This document shows positions 37,629 through 46,242 of a stretch of DNA of 64,000 nt, piece after piece. How positions within the stretch are numbered: the first letter of the stretch is position 1; the number at the start of each line of letters is the position of its first letter. The notes under the pieces were generated by a model. It saw only the letters and a list, made by a program, of their open reading frames with translations. It did not search any database and was not told where the DNA came from. Both the position numbers and the translations under genes were made by a program. Source of the stretch: an uncultured Woeseiaceae bacterium (lineage in GTDB: Bacteria; Pseudomonadota; Gammaproteobacteria; Steroidobacterales; Woeseiaceae); the NCBI GenBank assembly GCA_945788625.1, contig CALZMQ010000019.1, positions 62,001 through 126,000 on the forward strand. Direction: 5' to 3'.

Positions 37629-39660
37629 ATCTGTTCTGACCGAGATTGCGCCGATCGAGGAGCCGTGGCAGCAAAGTGAGGTCACTGGCAACCGCAGCGG
37701 CGAGCGTCAGCGCGCAGTAAGCGGCAAACTGGCGCGTCGTCGGGAAGTCGCTCATCTGACACAGCAACAGTCCGAGGCACAGCATTATCGTGCTCAGCAC
37801 GACGCTGAATTCGATGCTGCTGCCCGACAGACTGTCGCCCTTCTCGTGCTGATACAGGATGTGAATCGTATCGTCGACGATGACGCCGAGCGCGACCAGG
37901 AAAACGAACGCAGTCACCAGGTTCAAAGGATCACCGACCAGCCAGATCGCGCCGCACACCAGCAACAGCGGCACTGCGTTCGCTGCCAGTGATGCGCCCA
38001 GGGTTTGCAGGGACCGAAACAACAGGGCGATGACACCGAAAATAATCAGCAGCGACGTCGTAAGCGATGCGGCGAGCGACGACAGTGCCTGCTGGTCGAT
38101 CCCTTCATAGACGAGCTGCGCACTGCTGTACACGAGCTTGAAGTCTCCGGCAACCTCGTCACGAAGAGCATCGATATGGCCGGCAATCTCGGCAGTCGCA
38201 GAGTCATCGCTGAGGATTGCGGTGACCAGGAAGCTGCCGTTGTCACCGGCCGCAGCCGATACGGCGACGTTGCGCACGCCTTCGAGAGACACGAGTCGAT
38301 CGCGAATCCGCCCGCTAGCGCGCAAGGTTTCGAGCGGGCTCATCGACTCGCTTGCCGGGGTGACCAGCAAGCGCAGCGGCGTGAACACGTAAAAGCGCTC
38401 TTCGAACACCCGAAACGCTTTCGTGAACCTCGCATCGTCCGGAAAAAACACGCGCGCATCCGATCGCACTTCCAGCGAAAAAGCCGCAGCGAGACTGACG
38501 ACCGACGCCAGCACGAGCATCGCGCTAATCGGTTTTCTGCGCGCGAAAATACCACCTGAAAACGCCCGGTACAGCCGCGATTCCCGCATCGGGCAAAGCG
38601 ACGAACGCAGGTGTCGAAACAACGCCCACGGCGCGGCAAGCATGATGAGCACGAATGACACCACCAGCGAGCCGGCGGCGAGCAGTCCGAGCTCGCGGAT
38701 GGGCGCAATCTCGTTGAAGCCGAGAGACGCCAATGCGACGGCCGTGGTGAGGCTGCTGATCAGGTACGGCGCGGCGATGCGCCGTATCGTGACGCTGACC
38801 GCTGCCTGAAGGTCGCCACCGGCGGAGATAGCCATCGACGACTTCGCCAGGAAGTGGCAGCTATTCGCCAGCGCGACGATCAGCACGATCGGCAACGCCA
38901 GCAGTGTGACGAGATTGATGGCGATGCCCGCTATCGAAAGCAGGCTAAACACGACGATGGAGGAGGCGATGCTGGCGAAAGCGGGCAGGATCAGCGCTCG
39001 CCAGTGGCCGAAGGCGACCAGCAGCATCAGCAGCATGACGGCAACGATCGACGGTATGAGCAGCCGCAGGTCCGCCCGGAGCCCCGCGGCGACGTCCTGT
39101 TCGAGGGCGACTGCGGCAAGAATCTCCACGACGCCCAGGGACTCGTCGAAAGACCAGGCACGAAGATACTGCAGCAGTTCGCGCTGTATGCTCACGGGCG
39201 CCGACACCACAACGCCGAACATGCTCCCGTCTGCGCTCACCAGCGTGTTGACGCGATTCTCGCTGAGCGCCGCAAGGAGGTGCTGCACCGGCTCCTCCCG
39301 GTCGAGGCCATACAGGCGCAGCTGGCCGTCGAACGCATTGAGCGAGCGCATCTGCACGGCCGGCGAAAATTTCGCAAGCCCGACCTCGAGATCGCGGAGC
39401 AAGTCGAATGACTCGCCTATCGAGATGTCGTGCGGCTGCAGAATGACGAACAGCGTTTCAACGCCGCCCCGTGCGGCAGAAATAATCTCGGCATCTTCGA
39501 GCTGAGGGTTGATCGTCGATAACTGGTCTACCATCGAGCCGGCAAAAACCGGAGGCCGAATCTGTGTGGCGAGGACTACGAGCAATACGACGGCAAGTAG
39601 CGCCGCATCACGAGGCCTTCGCGAAAGCCGCAGGAAAACATCATCCAGAAATCGATTCAC
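37627..39660 (-). CDS. RND/MMPL-type lipid transporter
   Basis: 677 residues in two similar halves of the RND superfamily. Each half has one membrane segment, a periplasmic domain (about residues 35-200 and 395-510) and a group of five membrane segments. Marks are LLALPIVLIVALANSCHF in the first bundle and LVALGVIVDDTIHILYQHEK in the second, the latter with the acidic pair used for proton coupling. The size and single-chain form fit the MMPL/HpnN-like lipid exporters better than HAE drug pumps; no membrane fusion protein is nearby. It is divergent from the KAS III gene by about 50 bases, and I infer it exports the product of the adjacent fatty-acyl genes. Confidence 0.85.
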   Translation of the reverse strand: MNRFLDDVFLRLSRRPRDAALLAVVLLVVLATQIRPPVFAGSMVDQLSTINPQLEDAEIISAARGGVETLFVILQPHDISIGESFDLLRDLEVGLAKFSPAVQMRSLNAFDGQLRLYGLDREEPVQHLLAALSENRVNTLVSADGSMFGVVVSAPVSIQRELLQYLRAWSFDESLGVVEILAAVALEQDVAAGLRADLRLLIPSIVAVMLLMLLVAFGHWRALILPAFASIASSIVVFSLLSIAGIAINLVTLLALPIVLIVALANSCHFLAKSSMAISAGGDLQAAVSVTIRRIAAPYLISSLTTAVALASLGFNEIAPIRELGLLAAGSLVVSFVLIMLAAPWALFRHLRSSLCPMRESRLYRAFSGGIFARRKPISAMLVLASVVSLAAAFSLEVRSDARVFFPDDARFTKAFRVFEERFYVFTPLRLLVTPASESMSPLETLRASGRIRDRLVSLEGVRNVAVSAAAGDNGSFLVTAILSDDSATAEIAGHIDALRDEVAGDFKLVYSSAQLVYEGIDQQALSSLAASLTTSLLIIFGVIALLFRSLQTLGASLAANAVPLLLVCGAIWLVGDPLNLVTAFVFLVALGVIVDDTIHILYQHEKGDSLSGSSIEFSVVLSTIMLCLGLLLCQMSDFPTTRQFAAYCALTLAAAVASDLTLLPRLLDRRNLGQNR

Positions 39661-39711
39661 GCGGAATGGTCTCTGCTAGCATTGTTGCCCTCACCGGGAA
39701 TGGCGAAAATT

Positions 39712-40788
39712 ATGGCCGATGCTCAAGCCTGTCTTTACCGACGGGAATTGTACCTGTCAGCGCCGCACATTGTTTTGCCCGACAAGCGCTATTCGAACGA
39801 TGACATCGTGCAGCGCATACGAGGTAACTTTTTGGGCACGGATCGTGAGTGGCGCAAGATCAGTCGTCGCCTTCACTACATCTTCGGCCTGTTCGGGTCG
39901 AAGTACCGCTACCTCGAAGACGAATCGCCACGGCCGCTTCACGAATATGCGGCTGAAATAGTCGCCGCCTGCCTGCAGCAACAGCGTGTTTCTGCGGACG
40001 CGATCGATGCGGTGCTCTACGGTGGCATATGCCGCGAGTATTTCGAGCCCGCCACGGCCGCCCAGGTTGCCGCGGAAGCCGGCATCCTGCGCCCGGCGGT
40101 TGCCATGGACGTTTCGGCGGCCTGCGCCGGCGTGCTCAACGCGATCACCGTTTTTGCGGCATTGGCCGTAACCGACCCGAACATCCGCAATGGTCTCGTG
40201 ATGGCGATCGAGGGCACGGGACGACAGTCGGCGAGCCTGGACAGCGTCTGTTACGACATCCAGAAGGCGAGCGACCTCATGAACCGCGCCGCTGGTCTCA
40301 CGGTCGGCAACGCCGGCGGCGCGATGCTGCTTTCCGTGACGCCGCCGCCAAATGGCGGCCGCATAGTGGCCAGCCTGACGGAGTCATTCACCGAGCACCA
40401 CGAGCTGTCGAGCGCGCCCGTGGGCGGTACGTTCGAATGCGATTCCTTCGGGCTCTTTCGGGAATGGCGCCTGTTTCCCCCGCACATTCGCAAGCTCGGG
40501 GATAGTATCGGCTGGACGGCGGACGACGTCGCCTGGTTCTGCGTTCACCAGCCCTCGGAGAGGCTCGTCGAGAAAATCGCTGACGGCTTCGAAATTCCTC
40601 GTGAGCGCGTACCGCGCCTGCACGCGAAGGTCGGCAACACCGTGACGCTCGCGCCGGTCATGGCCCTGGATTCGCTGATTCAGGACGGCCGGCTACAGCC
40701 CGGCGACAAGCTGATCCTGAGCGCGGCAGGTTCCGGCATCACACTGACGAGCCTCGCCATCGAGTGGCGCGGCAGCAACGGTCAGTGA
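39712..40788 (+). CDS. 3-oxoacyl-ACP synthase III-like enzyme (thiolase fold)
   Basis: 358 residues from the ATG at 39712; ATGs at 39700 and 39682 are possible but lack better signals. The KAS III triad is complete: Cys138 in VSAACAGVLNAI, His279 in FCVHQPSERL and Asn309 in KVGNTVTLAP. The C-terminal GDKLILSAAGSGITLTSLAI is the family end. Members start fatty-acyl chains (FabH) or condense two acyl chains (OleA, DarB-like); which applies cannot be told from sequence alone. The N-terminal 60 residues are longer and more basic than in housekeeping FabH. Its stop overlaps that of the convergent sulfotransferase gene by 7 bases. It is divergent from the MMPL gene and likely shares its control region. 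Confidence 0.88.
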   Translation: MADAQACLYRRELYLSAPHIVLPDKRYSNDDIVQRIRGNFLGTDREWRKISRRLHYIFGLFGSKYRYLEDESPRPLHEYAAEIVAACLQQQRVSADAIDAVLYGGICREYFEPATAAQVAAEAGILRPAVAMDVSAACAGVLNAITVFAALAVTDPNIRNGLVMAIEGTGRQSASLDSVCYDIQKASDLMNRAAGLTVGNAGGAMLLSVTPPPNGGRIVASLTESFTEHHELSSAPVGGTFECDSFGLFREWRLFPPHIRKLGDSIGWTADDVAWFCVHQPSERLVEKIADGFEIPRERVPRLHAKVGNTVTLAPVMALDSLIQDGRLQPGDKLILSAAGSGITLTSLAIEWRGSNGQ

Positions 40789-41858
40789 CCGAAGAACGCG
40801 TAGACGTCACGGAATTCTTCGCGGATACGCCGCTCGGTCAAACCGAAGTCCTCGAGATGGTACTTATGCGCCGATGCGTAATCGCGCTGTTTCTTCGAGC
40901 GCAACGCGATTTCTTCGGTGAGCCGCGCATCACGCGGCAGCCCCGTGAACGCCAGGATCCTTTCCATCGTTGCGGCGAAATCGTCGAGCAGCTCTTCGTA
41001 GCGGACGATGAGTACGGCGTCATCCGGCAGCCGCCGGATACCGGCAATGGCCGCCTGTTGCAGTGCCAGCGAGGCCTGCAGCAGGCGCTCGACGTGGCGT
41101 CGGCGCGCCGCCTCGTCTGTACGCGCGTACAGGCCGCGCAGCCCGAGGACCCGCTGAACCATCGACAATGACGAGGGGAGAGTCTCGTGCGGCGCCCGGG
41201 ACACGTAGACGATGCGCGGCTCATCCAGGCCGGCGTGCGTTTCGGCAAGCGCGAAGCCGGCGGAGAACGACTTGAGCAGCGCGCTGTTCGTTTGGCCGTT
41301 CACCCGGTTGCGACGTGCAGCCCGCCTGAGCCAGCCGACGTCGCGAGCGGCGATACGGGCCGGCCGCAACGCCGCATTCAGGTACTCCGGCCCGTCGCGC
41401 TCGCGAAAGGAGAGCACGTACACGTAATAGAAGAAACTGTCGGCATAACGGGCGAAAATCTGCAGGTCATCGGTTTCCGCGAGTTCGACTCCCGTGACGT
41501 GTGCCGGCGCGAGGTTCACGCCCGGCCAACCCCGACCGGCTGCCCATTGCACGCCGCGCCGGAGCAGCTTCTGCCAGCACAGCGCCGGGACCAGGGTCTC
41601 CCAAAGCCGGGTCGCCCTTGCCGCGGAGTGATCGTCGAGGAAGCGATGCAAAAAAGTCGTGCCGCTGCGCGGCGGGCCGGCGATGACGATGGTGCTGGCC
41701 GCGGCAGGGCCGCGCCGGAAGAAAACGCGATCGATGATCAAGCCGAGCGATACCAGCAGCCAGTAGACCGGGAACACCAACCACAGCAAAACCGCGAGCC
41801 CCGGTGCACGAAATACACTCCAGAGCACGCCCGAAATCGAGGCGATCCGGGCGATCAT
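40782..41858 (-). CDS. PAPS-dependent sulfotransferase family protein with membrane anchor
   Basis: 358 residues. An N-terminal hydrophobic segment (LAVLLWLVFPVYWLLVSLGLI, about 21-41) is followed by the 5'-phosphosulfate loop GPPRSGTTFLHRFL (61-74) and the 3'-phosphate segment VYVSRAPHETLPSSLSMVQR with the Arg and Ser expected there. This is the sulfotransferase_3/1 fold that moves sulfate from PAPS to a hydroxyl or amine. The anchor suggests a membrane lipid or lipid-linked acceptor. It lies 5 bases downstream of the ACP gene in the same operon, and the adjoining hydroxylase could make the hydroxyl group to be sulfated. Confidence 0.85.
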   Translation of the reverse strand: MIARIASISGVLWSVFRAPGLAVLLWLVFPVYWLLVSLGLIIDRVFFRRGPAAASTIVIAGPPRSGTTFLHRFLDDHSAARATRLWETLVPALCWQKLLRRGVQWAAGRGWPGVNLAPAHVTGVELAETDDLQIFARYADSFFYYVYVLSFRERDGPEYLNAALRPARIAARDVGWLRRAARRNRVNGQTNSALLKSFSAGFALAETHAGLDEPRIVYVSRAPHETLPSSLSMVQRVLGLRGLYARTDEAARRRHVERLLQASLALQQAAIAGIRRLPDDAVLIVRYEELLDDFAATMERILAFTGLPRDARLTEEIALRSKKQRDYASAHKYHLEDFGLTERRIREEFRDVYAFFGH

Positions 41859-41863
41859 CGCTG

Positions 41864-42109
41864 TCAGGCCGCGCCCTTGAGGCGACGCTCCACGCAGTCG
41901 ATGATGTCGTCGACGGTCCTGATGCCGAGGGCCTCTTCATCGGTGATCTCGACGTCGTAGCGGTCCTCGAGCTCGAAGATGATCTCGATGCGTGCCATCG
42001 AGTCGACCAGTTCCTCGAGCGATTCGGCAGCGAGCAGTTCGTCGCCGGGAACCTCGCTGTATTGTGCGATCACATCGAGGATCTCCGCCGTAATTTTCTC
42101 TCGTGTCAT
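41864..42109 (-). CDS. Dedicated acyl carrier protein
   Basis: 81 residues from the ATG at 42109, which overlaps the hydroxylase stop as ATGA. It begins MTREKITAEILDVIAQYSEV. The helix II start that carries the 4'-phosphopantetheine reads LEELVDSMARIEIIFELED, with DSM in place of the common DSL; the Ser (residue 37) is the attachment point. The acidic composition and length fit type II ACPs. It is a second ACP, separate from the housekeeping acpP that would be expected with fab genes elsewhere, so it likely holds intermediates only for this gene cluster. Confidence 0.92.
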   Translation of the reverse strand: MTREKITAEILDVIAQYSEVPGDELLAAESLEELVDSMARIEIIFELEDRYDVEITDEEALGIRTVDDIIDCVERRLKGAA

Positions 42110-42897
42110 ACGTATCGCTCCTGCTCGGTGGACGGCAGCCGCTCGAACGCCGGCGTTTCGCTCGTCCCCATCAGCTTGTCCCAAAACGTGAAATAAATAG
42201 AGAAGTTCGTGTCAAAGCGAAAATGATGCCAACTGTGCATGGACGGCGTATTCAGAAACCGGCCCGGAAAATTACGACGAAGCCACTGTGGGAACACCTC
42301 GAAGCCGCAGTGGCCGAGTACGTTGATGACCATATTCAGCATCAGAAAAATCACCATGGCGATCGGATGCACCGGAATCACCATCGTAACAACGACGAGG
42401 CTGAGCACGTGCAGTAATGCCTCGATCGGATGAAAAGCCAGGGACGACCAGGGCGAAGGGTCGTCCGATTCGTGGTGTACATAGTGCACGTTGCGCATGA
42501 ACCAGCCGGTGTGCAGAAGGCGGTGCAGCCAGTAAAACAGGGCATCGTGCATCAGCACCATCACAACGATACTGAAGAGAAGATACGGCCAACCGTAGTC
42601 GCTGACGTAGAAATAGACGCGGGTCAGGTCGAACTGACTGAGCGCGACGATCGTGAACGCTGCGGCCGGGTGCATCAGGCAGGCGACCAGCGAGTAGACA
42701 ATCTCACGCTTCAATTGCGAGGCCGGGGGCTTCCCCGGGCGTAGTCGCTTGTCGATGTGTCGTGAAGGGGTGCTCCCCCAGAGCAAGTACCACGCGCCAC
42801 CCGCAACGACAAGATAGCGGACAAGCGTGAAGATCACGGTCAGTGCAAACACCCAGAGCAAGGACCGGCTGAGAAGATCTGCGACCAGGTTGATCAT
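42106..42897 (-). CDS. Fatty acid hydroxylase/sterol desaturase superfamily membrane protein
   Basis: 263 residues from the ATG at 42897, which overlaps the KAS II stop (TGATG); longer readings overlap the KAS II gene and were rejected. Three histidine clusters for a di-iron site are present: HDALFYWLHRLLH, HYVHHESDDP with a following FHPIEALLH, and MHSWHHFRFD. About four membrane segments flank them. Members hydroxylate or desaturate lipids using O2. The acceptor here is probably an ACP-bound or membrane acyl chain, given the neighbours. It is the second gene of the KAS II-hydroxylase-ACP-sulfotransferase operon. Confidence 0.9.
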   Translation of the reverse strand: MINLVADLLSRSLLWVFALTVIFTLVRYLVVAGGAWYLLWGSTPSRHIDKRLRPGKPPASQLKREIVYSLVACLMHPAAAFTIVALSQFDLTRVYFYVSDYGWPYLLFSIVVMVLMHDALFYWLHRLLHTGWFMRNVHYVHHESDDPSPWSSLAFHPIEALLHVLSLVVVTMVIPVHPIAMVIFLMLNMVINVLGHCGFEVFPQWLRRNFPGRFLNTPSMHSWHHFRFDTNFSIYFTFWDKLMGTSETPAFERLPSTEQERYV

Positions 42898-44132
42898 CAA
42901 TGGACCACCTTCGAGATAACGAGGCAGGCATTCGCGCCGCCGAAACCGAATGCGTTGACCAGCACGTTGTTCACGCCGCCCATCGTCTCGCCCGTAGCGG
43001 CAACGCGCAAGTGCGTGCCGTCGTCCGCAGCGCGAAACCCGGGCACAGGATAGATGTGCCCGTGACACAGGGACCCGATTGCCGCCGCGACGCTGAACGC
43101 ACCCGAAGCGCCCATCGTGTGGCCGATCATGGACTTTATCGCGTTGATCGGAACCTCGGCCGCGCGCTCACCGAGAACCCGCTGCAATGCCGAAAACTCC
43201 GTTGCATCGTTCAAGGCCGTAGCGGTCCCGTGGGCCTGCACCATGTCGATCTCGTCGGCAGCCAGTGCCGCCTCCGACAGTACGCCCTCGACGCAGGCGA
43301 TTTCTCCATCGACCGAGGGTTTGAGCATGTCGAAGCCATCGGCATTCTCGTAGGCGCCCCTGAGTTCGGCGAGGATCGGCGCGCCTCGCTGCTCTGCGTG
43401 TTCGAGGTCTTCGAGAAGGAACATCGCAGCGCCGTCCCCCAGCGCGAGGCCGTTGCGTTCCCTGTCGAACGGCCGGCACGCGAGCGCGGGATCGTCCGTT
43501 ACCGGGCACAGGATTCGCAAGCGCTCCCAGCTGCGCACGAGGGTCGTGCAACAAACGAGGTCGGCGCCGCCCGCCAGCATCAGCGAATGCCTGCCCGCCT
43601 TGATGGACCGCCAGGCGTCTGCCAGCGCGGAGCTGGCGGACGCACAGGCCGTCGATACGGTTCTGGTAACGCCGCGAAATCCGTACTGCATGCTGATGCG
43701 GCCGGCCGCGCAGCTGGCCATGTTGATCGGTATCACCAGCGGCGACAGCCGGCGCTCGTCGCCGGTGAAAAACTTGTCGTAGACGAATTCGAGATCGTAG
43801 AGGTTGATAAAGCCGGAACCGAGGATCACACCGGCCTTCGCGCCATCAATCGATGCAGGGTCGAGATTCGCGCCCTCGACGGCCCGCTCCGCGCACCAGG
43901 TCGCTGCCGTGCTGAGCTGGCTGAAGAAACGGGTTTCGGTAGCCGGAATGTAGCTGGCGAAGGGCACTTCGTCTATGGGAGCGACCATGCGGTGTGTCGT
44001 ACCGCCCGGCGCCTCGTACCGAACCGCACGAATCGCCACCTGCCCCTGGTGAAGGGCGTTGCAGTATTCGTCGAGGTCGCGACCGAGCGGAGAGAGGATG
44101 CCTGCGCCCGTGATGACGACGCGCCGGGTCAT
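42897..44132 (-). CDS. Beta-ketoacyl-ACP synthase II-like (FabF-type) enzyme
   Basis: 411 residues, the FabF length. The Cys-His-His triad is complete: Cys163 (STACASASSA), His301 (QAHGTATALND) and His338 (MIGHTMGASG), at nearly the positions of E. coli FabF. The end reads NAFGFGGANACLV, as usual. FabF normally has TGTxxND around His303; here TATALND may reflect a different chain. It extends acyl chains on an ACP. It is the first gene of a leftward operon whose next member overlaps by one base. The 184 bases upstream, before the divergent CDF-like gene, should hold the promoter. Confidence 0.93.
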   Translation of the reverse strand: MTRRVVITGAGILSPLGRDLDEYCNALHQGQVAIRAVRYEAPGGTTHRMVAPIDEVPFASYIPATETRFFSQLSTAATWCAERAVEGANLDPASIDGAKAGVILGSGFINLYDLEFVYDKFFTGDERRLSPLVIPINMASCAAGRISMQYGFRGVTRTVSTACASASSALADAWRSIKAGRHSLMLAGGADLVCCTTLVRSWERLRILCPVTDDPALACRPFDRERNGLALGDGAAMFLLEDLEHAEQRGAPILAELRGAYENADGFDMLKPSVDGEIACVEGVLSEAALAADEIDMVQAHGTATALNDATEFSALQRVLGERAAEVPINAIKSMIGHTMGASGAFSVAAAIGSLCHGHIYPVPGFRAADDGTHLRVAATGETMGGVNNVLVNAFGFGGANACLVISKVVH

Positions 44133-44316
44133 TGGCGGCCGCGCCTCGCCGTACGCCAGGTTAAGCTTGCTGCCCGGATTTGCATGGGACTATTCTGTTC
44201 GTTGTTATTCCCCGTGACCTGATGGTGCACTGATCTTGTGCTGAGGAAAAGAGCATTCGCGTTTATAGTGATATCGGCGCTTGCTGAACGACCGTGAAAA
44301 CCAGGCGACGAGGCCC

Positions 44317-44940
44317 ATGTCAGATTGCGATTGCTCCGTAACTATCGACTCCCGCGAACAGTCGCGGGTGTTGCGCGCCCTGCTCGGCATCAACGCCATC
44401 ATGTTCGTGCTGGAACTGGTCACGGGCATCATCGCAGAGTCGACGGGCCTGATTGCAGACTCTCTCGACATGCTTGCCGACGCGTCCGTCTACGCGATCG
44501 GCCTCTATGCCGTCGGGAAGGCGGCACTCGTGAAGATCCGCGCGGCCGCGATCAGCGGCGCCCTGCAAATCCTGCTGGCGCTGGGTGTTGCTGCCGAGAT
44601 TATTCGCCGTGCTATCTGGGGCAGCGAGCCGGAGCCGCTCTTCATGATCGGCATCGGCGTAGCCGCGCTGCTGGCGAACATCGTTTGCGTCGCGCTCATT
44701 TCGAAACACCGCAACGGGGAGGTTCACATGCGCGCCAGCTGGGTTTTTTCGAAGAACGACGTGCTCGCGAACGCGGGCGTGGTCGCGGCGGGCGTACTCG
44801 TTCAGGTGCTGGATTCGCGACTGCCGGATCTCGTTATCGGCGCCGCGATAGTGGTTGTCGTATTCCGGGGCGGGCTCGCGATACTCCGCGACGCGCGGGG
44901 TGAACGGCAGCGACTGGACAGCGTGCCGAACGACTCGTAG
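44317..44940 (+). CDS. Cation diffusion facilitator-like membrane protein
   Basis: 207 residues from the ATG at 44317 (GAGG a few bases upstream). About five or six membrane segments are visible, and the CDF motifs are LIADSLDMLADASVYAIGLY (membrane segment 2, with DxxxD) and SKNDVLANAGVVAAGVLV (segment 5, with ND where many CDFs have HxxxD). The beginning MSDCDCSVTIDS has two Cys near the start, which could bind metal. The usual C-terminal cytoplasmic domain is missing; the protein stops soon after segment 6, as in some short CDF-like proteins. The metal is unknown. Confidence 0.78.
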   Translation: MSDCDCSVTIDSREQSRVLRALLGINAIMFVLELVTGIIAESTGLIADSLDMLADASVYAIGLYAVGKAALVKIRAAAISGALQILLALGVAAEIIRRAIWGSEPEPLFMIGIGVAALLANIVCVALISKHRNGEVHMRASWVFSKNDVLANAGVVAAGVLVQVLDSRLPDLVIGAAIVVVVFRGGLAILRDARGERQRLDSVPNDS

Positions 44941-44955
44941 GGCGCTCCTGCGCAA

Positions 44956-45681
44956 TTAGTCCTTATAAGCGCTGCTGATCTCGCGCATCTTGTTTTCGAT
45001 CCAGTCCTGCACGATCAGGTTGGTGACCTTTGGCGACTGTGCGGCGGCGTCTATCGGCGGGCCGATACAAAAGCGAACGGTACCGGCTGTTTTTATGAAC
45101 TGCCGGCGTGCCCAGAAGTCGCCCGCGTTGTGGGCGACGGGCACTATTGGGACGCGGGCCTCCTGGGCCAGCACCGCACCGCTGATGCCATAGCGGCGCG
45201 TTTCGCCGGGCGCAACACGCGTGCCCTCGGGGAAAATCGTGACCCAGACGCCCTCTGCCAGCCGCTGTTTGCCCTTTTCGATGACCTGCTTGACGGCAGT
45301 CCTGCCCTTTCCGCGATTGATCGCTATCGGATTGAACACCCGGCCGATCGCCCAGCCAATGAACGGTACCTGCAGCAGCTCCTGCTTCACGACCCAGGCG
45401 GTCTTCGGGAACATCGGCACGTGACCGTAGGTCTCCAGGACCGAGGTGTGCTTGACCATGATGACACTCGGCGAATCCGGGATGTTCTCCTCGCCCTCGA
45501 CAACGACTTTCATGCCGCAGAAAAAATCGCCGGCCCGCAGCGCGAGTCGACAGAAACCGACCAGTAACGCACGCGTCCAGCTCGCCGGTCCCCAGGACAC
45601 AAGCAGGATGACGGCCGCGTAAACGGTGGCCGCCGAGAAACCGAAGGCCAGGAACGCAAGTGAGCGAAGTGCGCGGATCAT
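44956..45681 (-). CDS. plsC: 1-acyl-sn-glycerol-3-phosphate acyltransferase
   Basis: 241 residues from the ATG at 45681; longer readings overlap gmhB. The N-terminal membrane segment (LAFLAFGFSAATVYAAVILL) is followed by the catalytic motif VKHTSVLETYG, an HX4E form in place of the usual HX4D, a variant seen in a branch of proteobacterial PlsC, then FPEGTRVAPG (motif III) and VPIVPVAHNAG (motif IV). It adds the second acyl chain to lysophosphatidic acid. It lies 4 bases downstream of gmhB in the glyQ-glyS-gmhB-plsC run, a common gammaproteobacterial order. Confidence 0.93.
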   Translation of the reverse strand: MIRALRSLAFLAFGFSAATVYAAVILLVSWGPASWTRALLVGFCRLALRAGDFFCGMKVVVEGEENIPDSPSVIMVKHTSVLETYGHVPMFPKTAWVVKQELLQVPFIGWAIGRVFNPIAINRGKGRTAVKQVIEKGKQRLAEGVWVTIFPEGTRVAPGETRRYGISGAVLAQEARVPIVPVAHNAGDFWARRQFIKTAGTVRFCIGPPIDAAAQSPKVTNLIVQDWIENKMREISSAYKD

Positions 45682-45685
45682 GCAT

Positions 45686-46240
45686 TCACTCCCTGAGCAG
45701 CGCGCCGGCCGCGGCGGCAAGATCGTCGAATACTTCCGTGTTACGGAGCTCGCCCGGCAGCGCGGCCTCGGTCTTGCGGCCGTTGCCGGTGCGAACGAGG
45801 ATCGGACGAGCGCCCGCACTGGCCGCGGCTTGCAGATCGCGGAGCGAATCGCCGACGACGGGTACGCCGTGAAGGTCCACGTCGTAGTGGCGTGCGAGCC
45901 GCTGTAACAGGCCCGGTTTCGGTTTGCGGCAGGCGCAGCCGTCATTGGGGCCGTGCGGGCAAACGACAATCCGGTCGACACGTCCGCCACTCTCGCCGAC
46001 CAGGCGACGCAGCTTATCGTGCATTGCGCGCAGCGCGTTGCGGTCGAACAGGCCGCGGGCGAGCCCGGACTGGTTGCTGGCGACGGCGACGGTAAAGCCG
46101 CCGCGAGACAGGGCAGCAACGGCGTCGATGCTGCCAGGCAGCGGAATCCACTCGTCTGCCGACTTCACGAACTTGCTGGAGTCGCGATTGATGACGCCGT
46201 CTCTATCCAGAATCACAAGCTGTGCCCACCGCCGCGTCAT
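45686..46240 (-). CDS. gmhB: D-glycero-beta-D-manno-heptose-1,7-bisphosphate 7-phosphatase
   Basis: 184 residues, a HAD-family phosphatase. It starts with the nucleophile motif VILDRDGVINRDS (Asp11 and Asp13 by count from the Met). The zinc-binding loop CPHGPNDGCACRKPKPGLL is diagnostic for GmhB, and VGDSLRDLQAA is the acidic motif. It removes the C7 phosphate during ADP-heptose synthesis for lipopolysaccharide core. It follows glyS by 2 bases and precedes plsC by 4 bases. Confidence 0.96.
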   Translation of the reverse strand: MTRRWAQLVILDRDGVINRDSSKFVKSADEWIPLPGSIDAVAALSRGGFTVAVASNQSGLARGLFDRNALRAMHDKLRRLVGESGGRVDRIVVCPHGPNDGCACRKPKPGLLQRLARHYDVDLHGVPVVGDSLRDLQAAASAGARPILVRTGNGRKTEAALPGELRNTEVFDDLAAAAGALLRE

Positions 46241-46242
46241 CG

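Noticed and set aside
42900-44222. A 440-codon frame opposite the KAS II gene
   Set aside because: The KAS II active site is complete on the other strand; the reverse frame has no domain.
44956-46119. Longer plsC N-terminus
   Set aside because: The extra 146 codons overlap gmhB, which is a certain gene; the membrane segment begins at the ATG at 45681.
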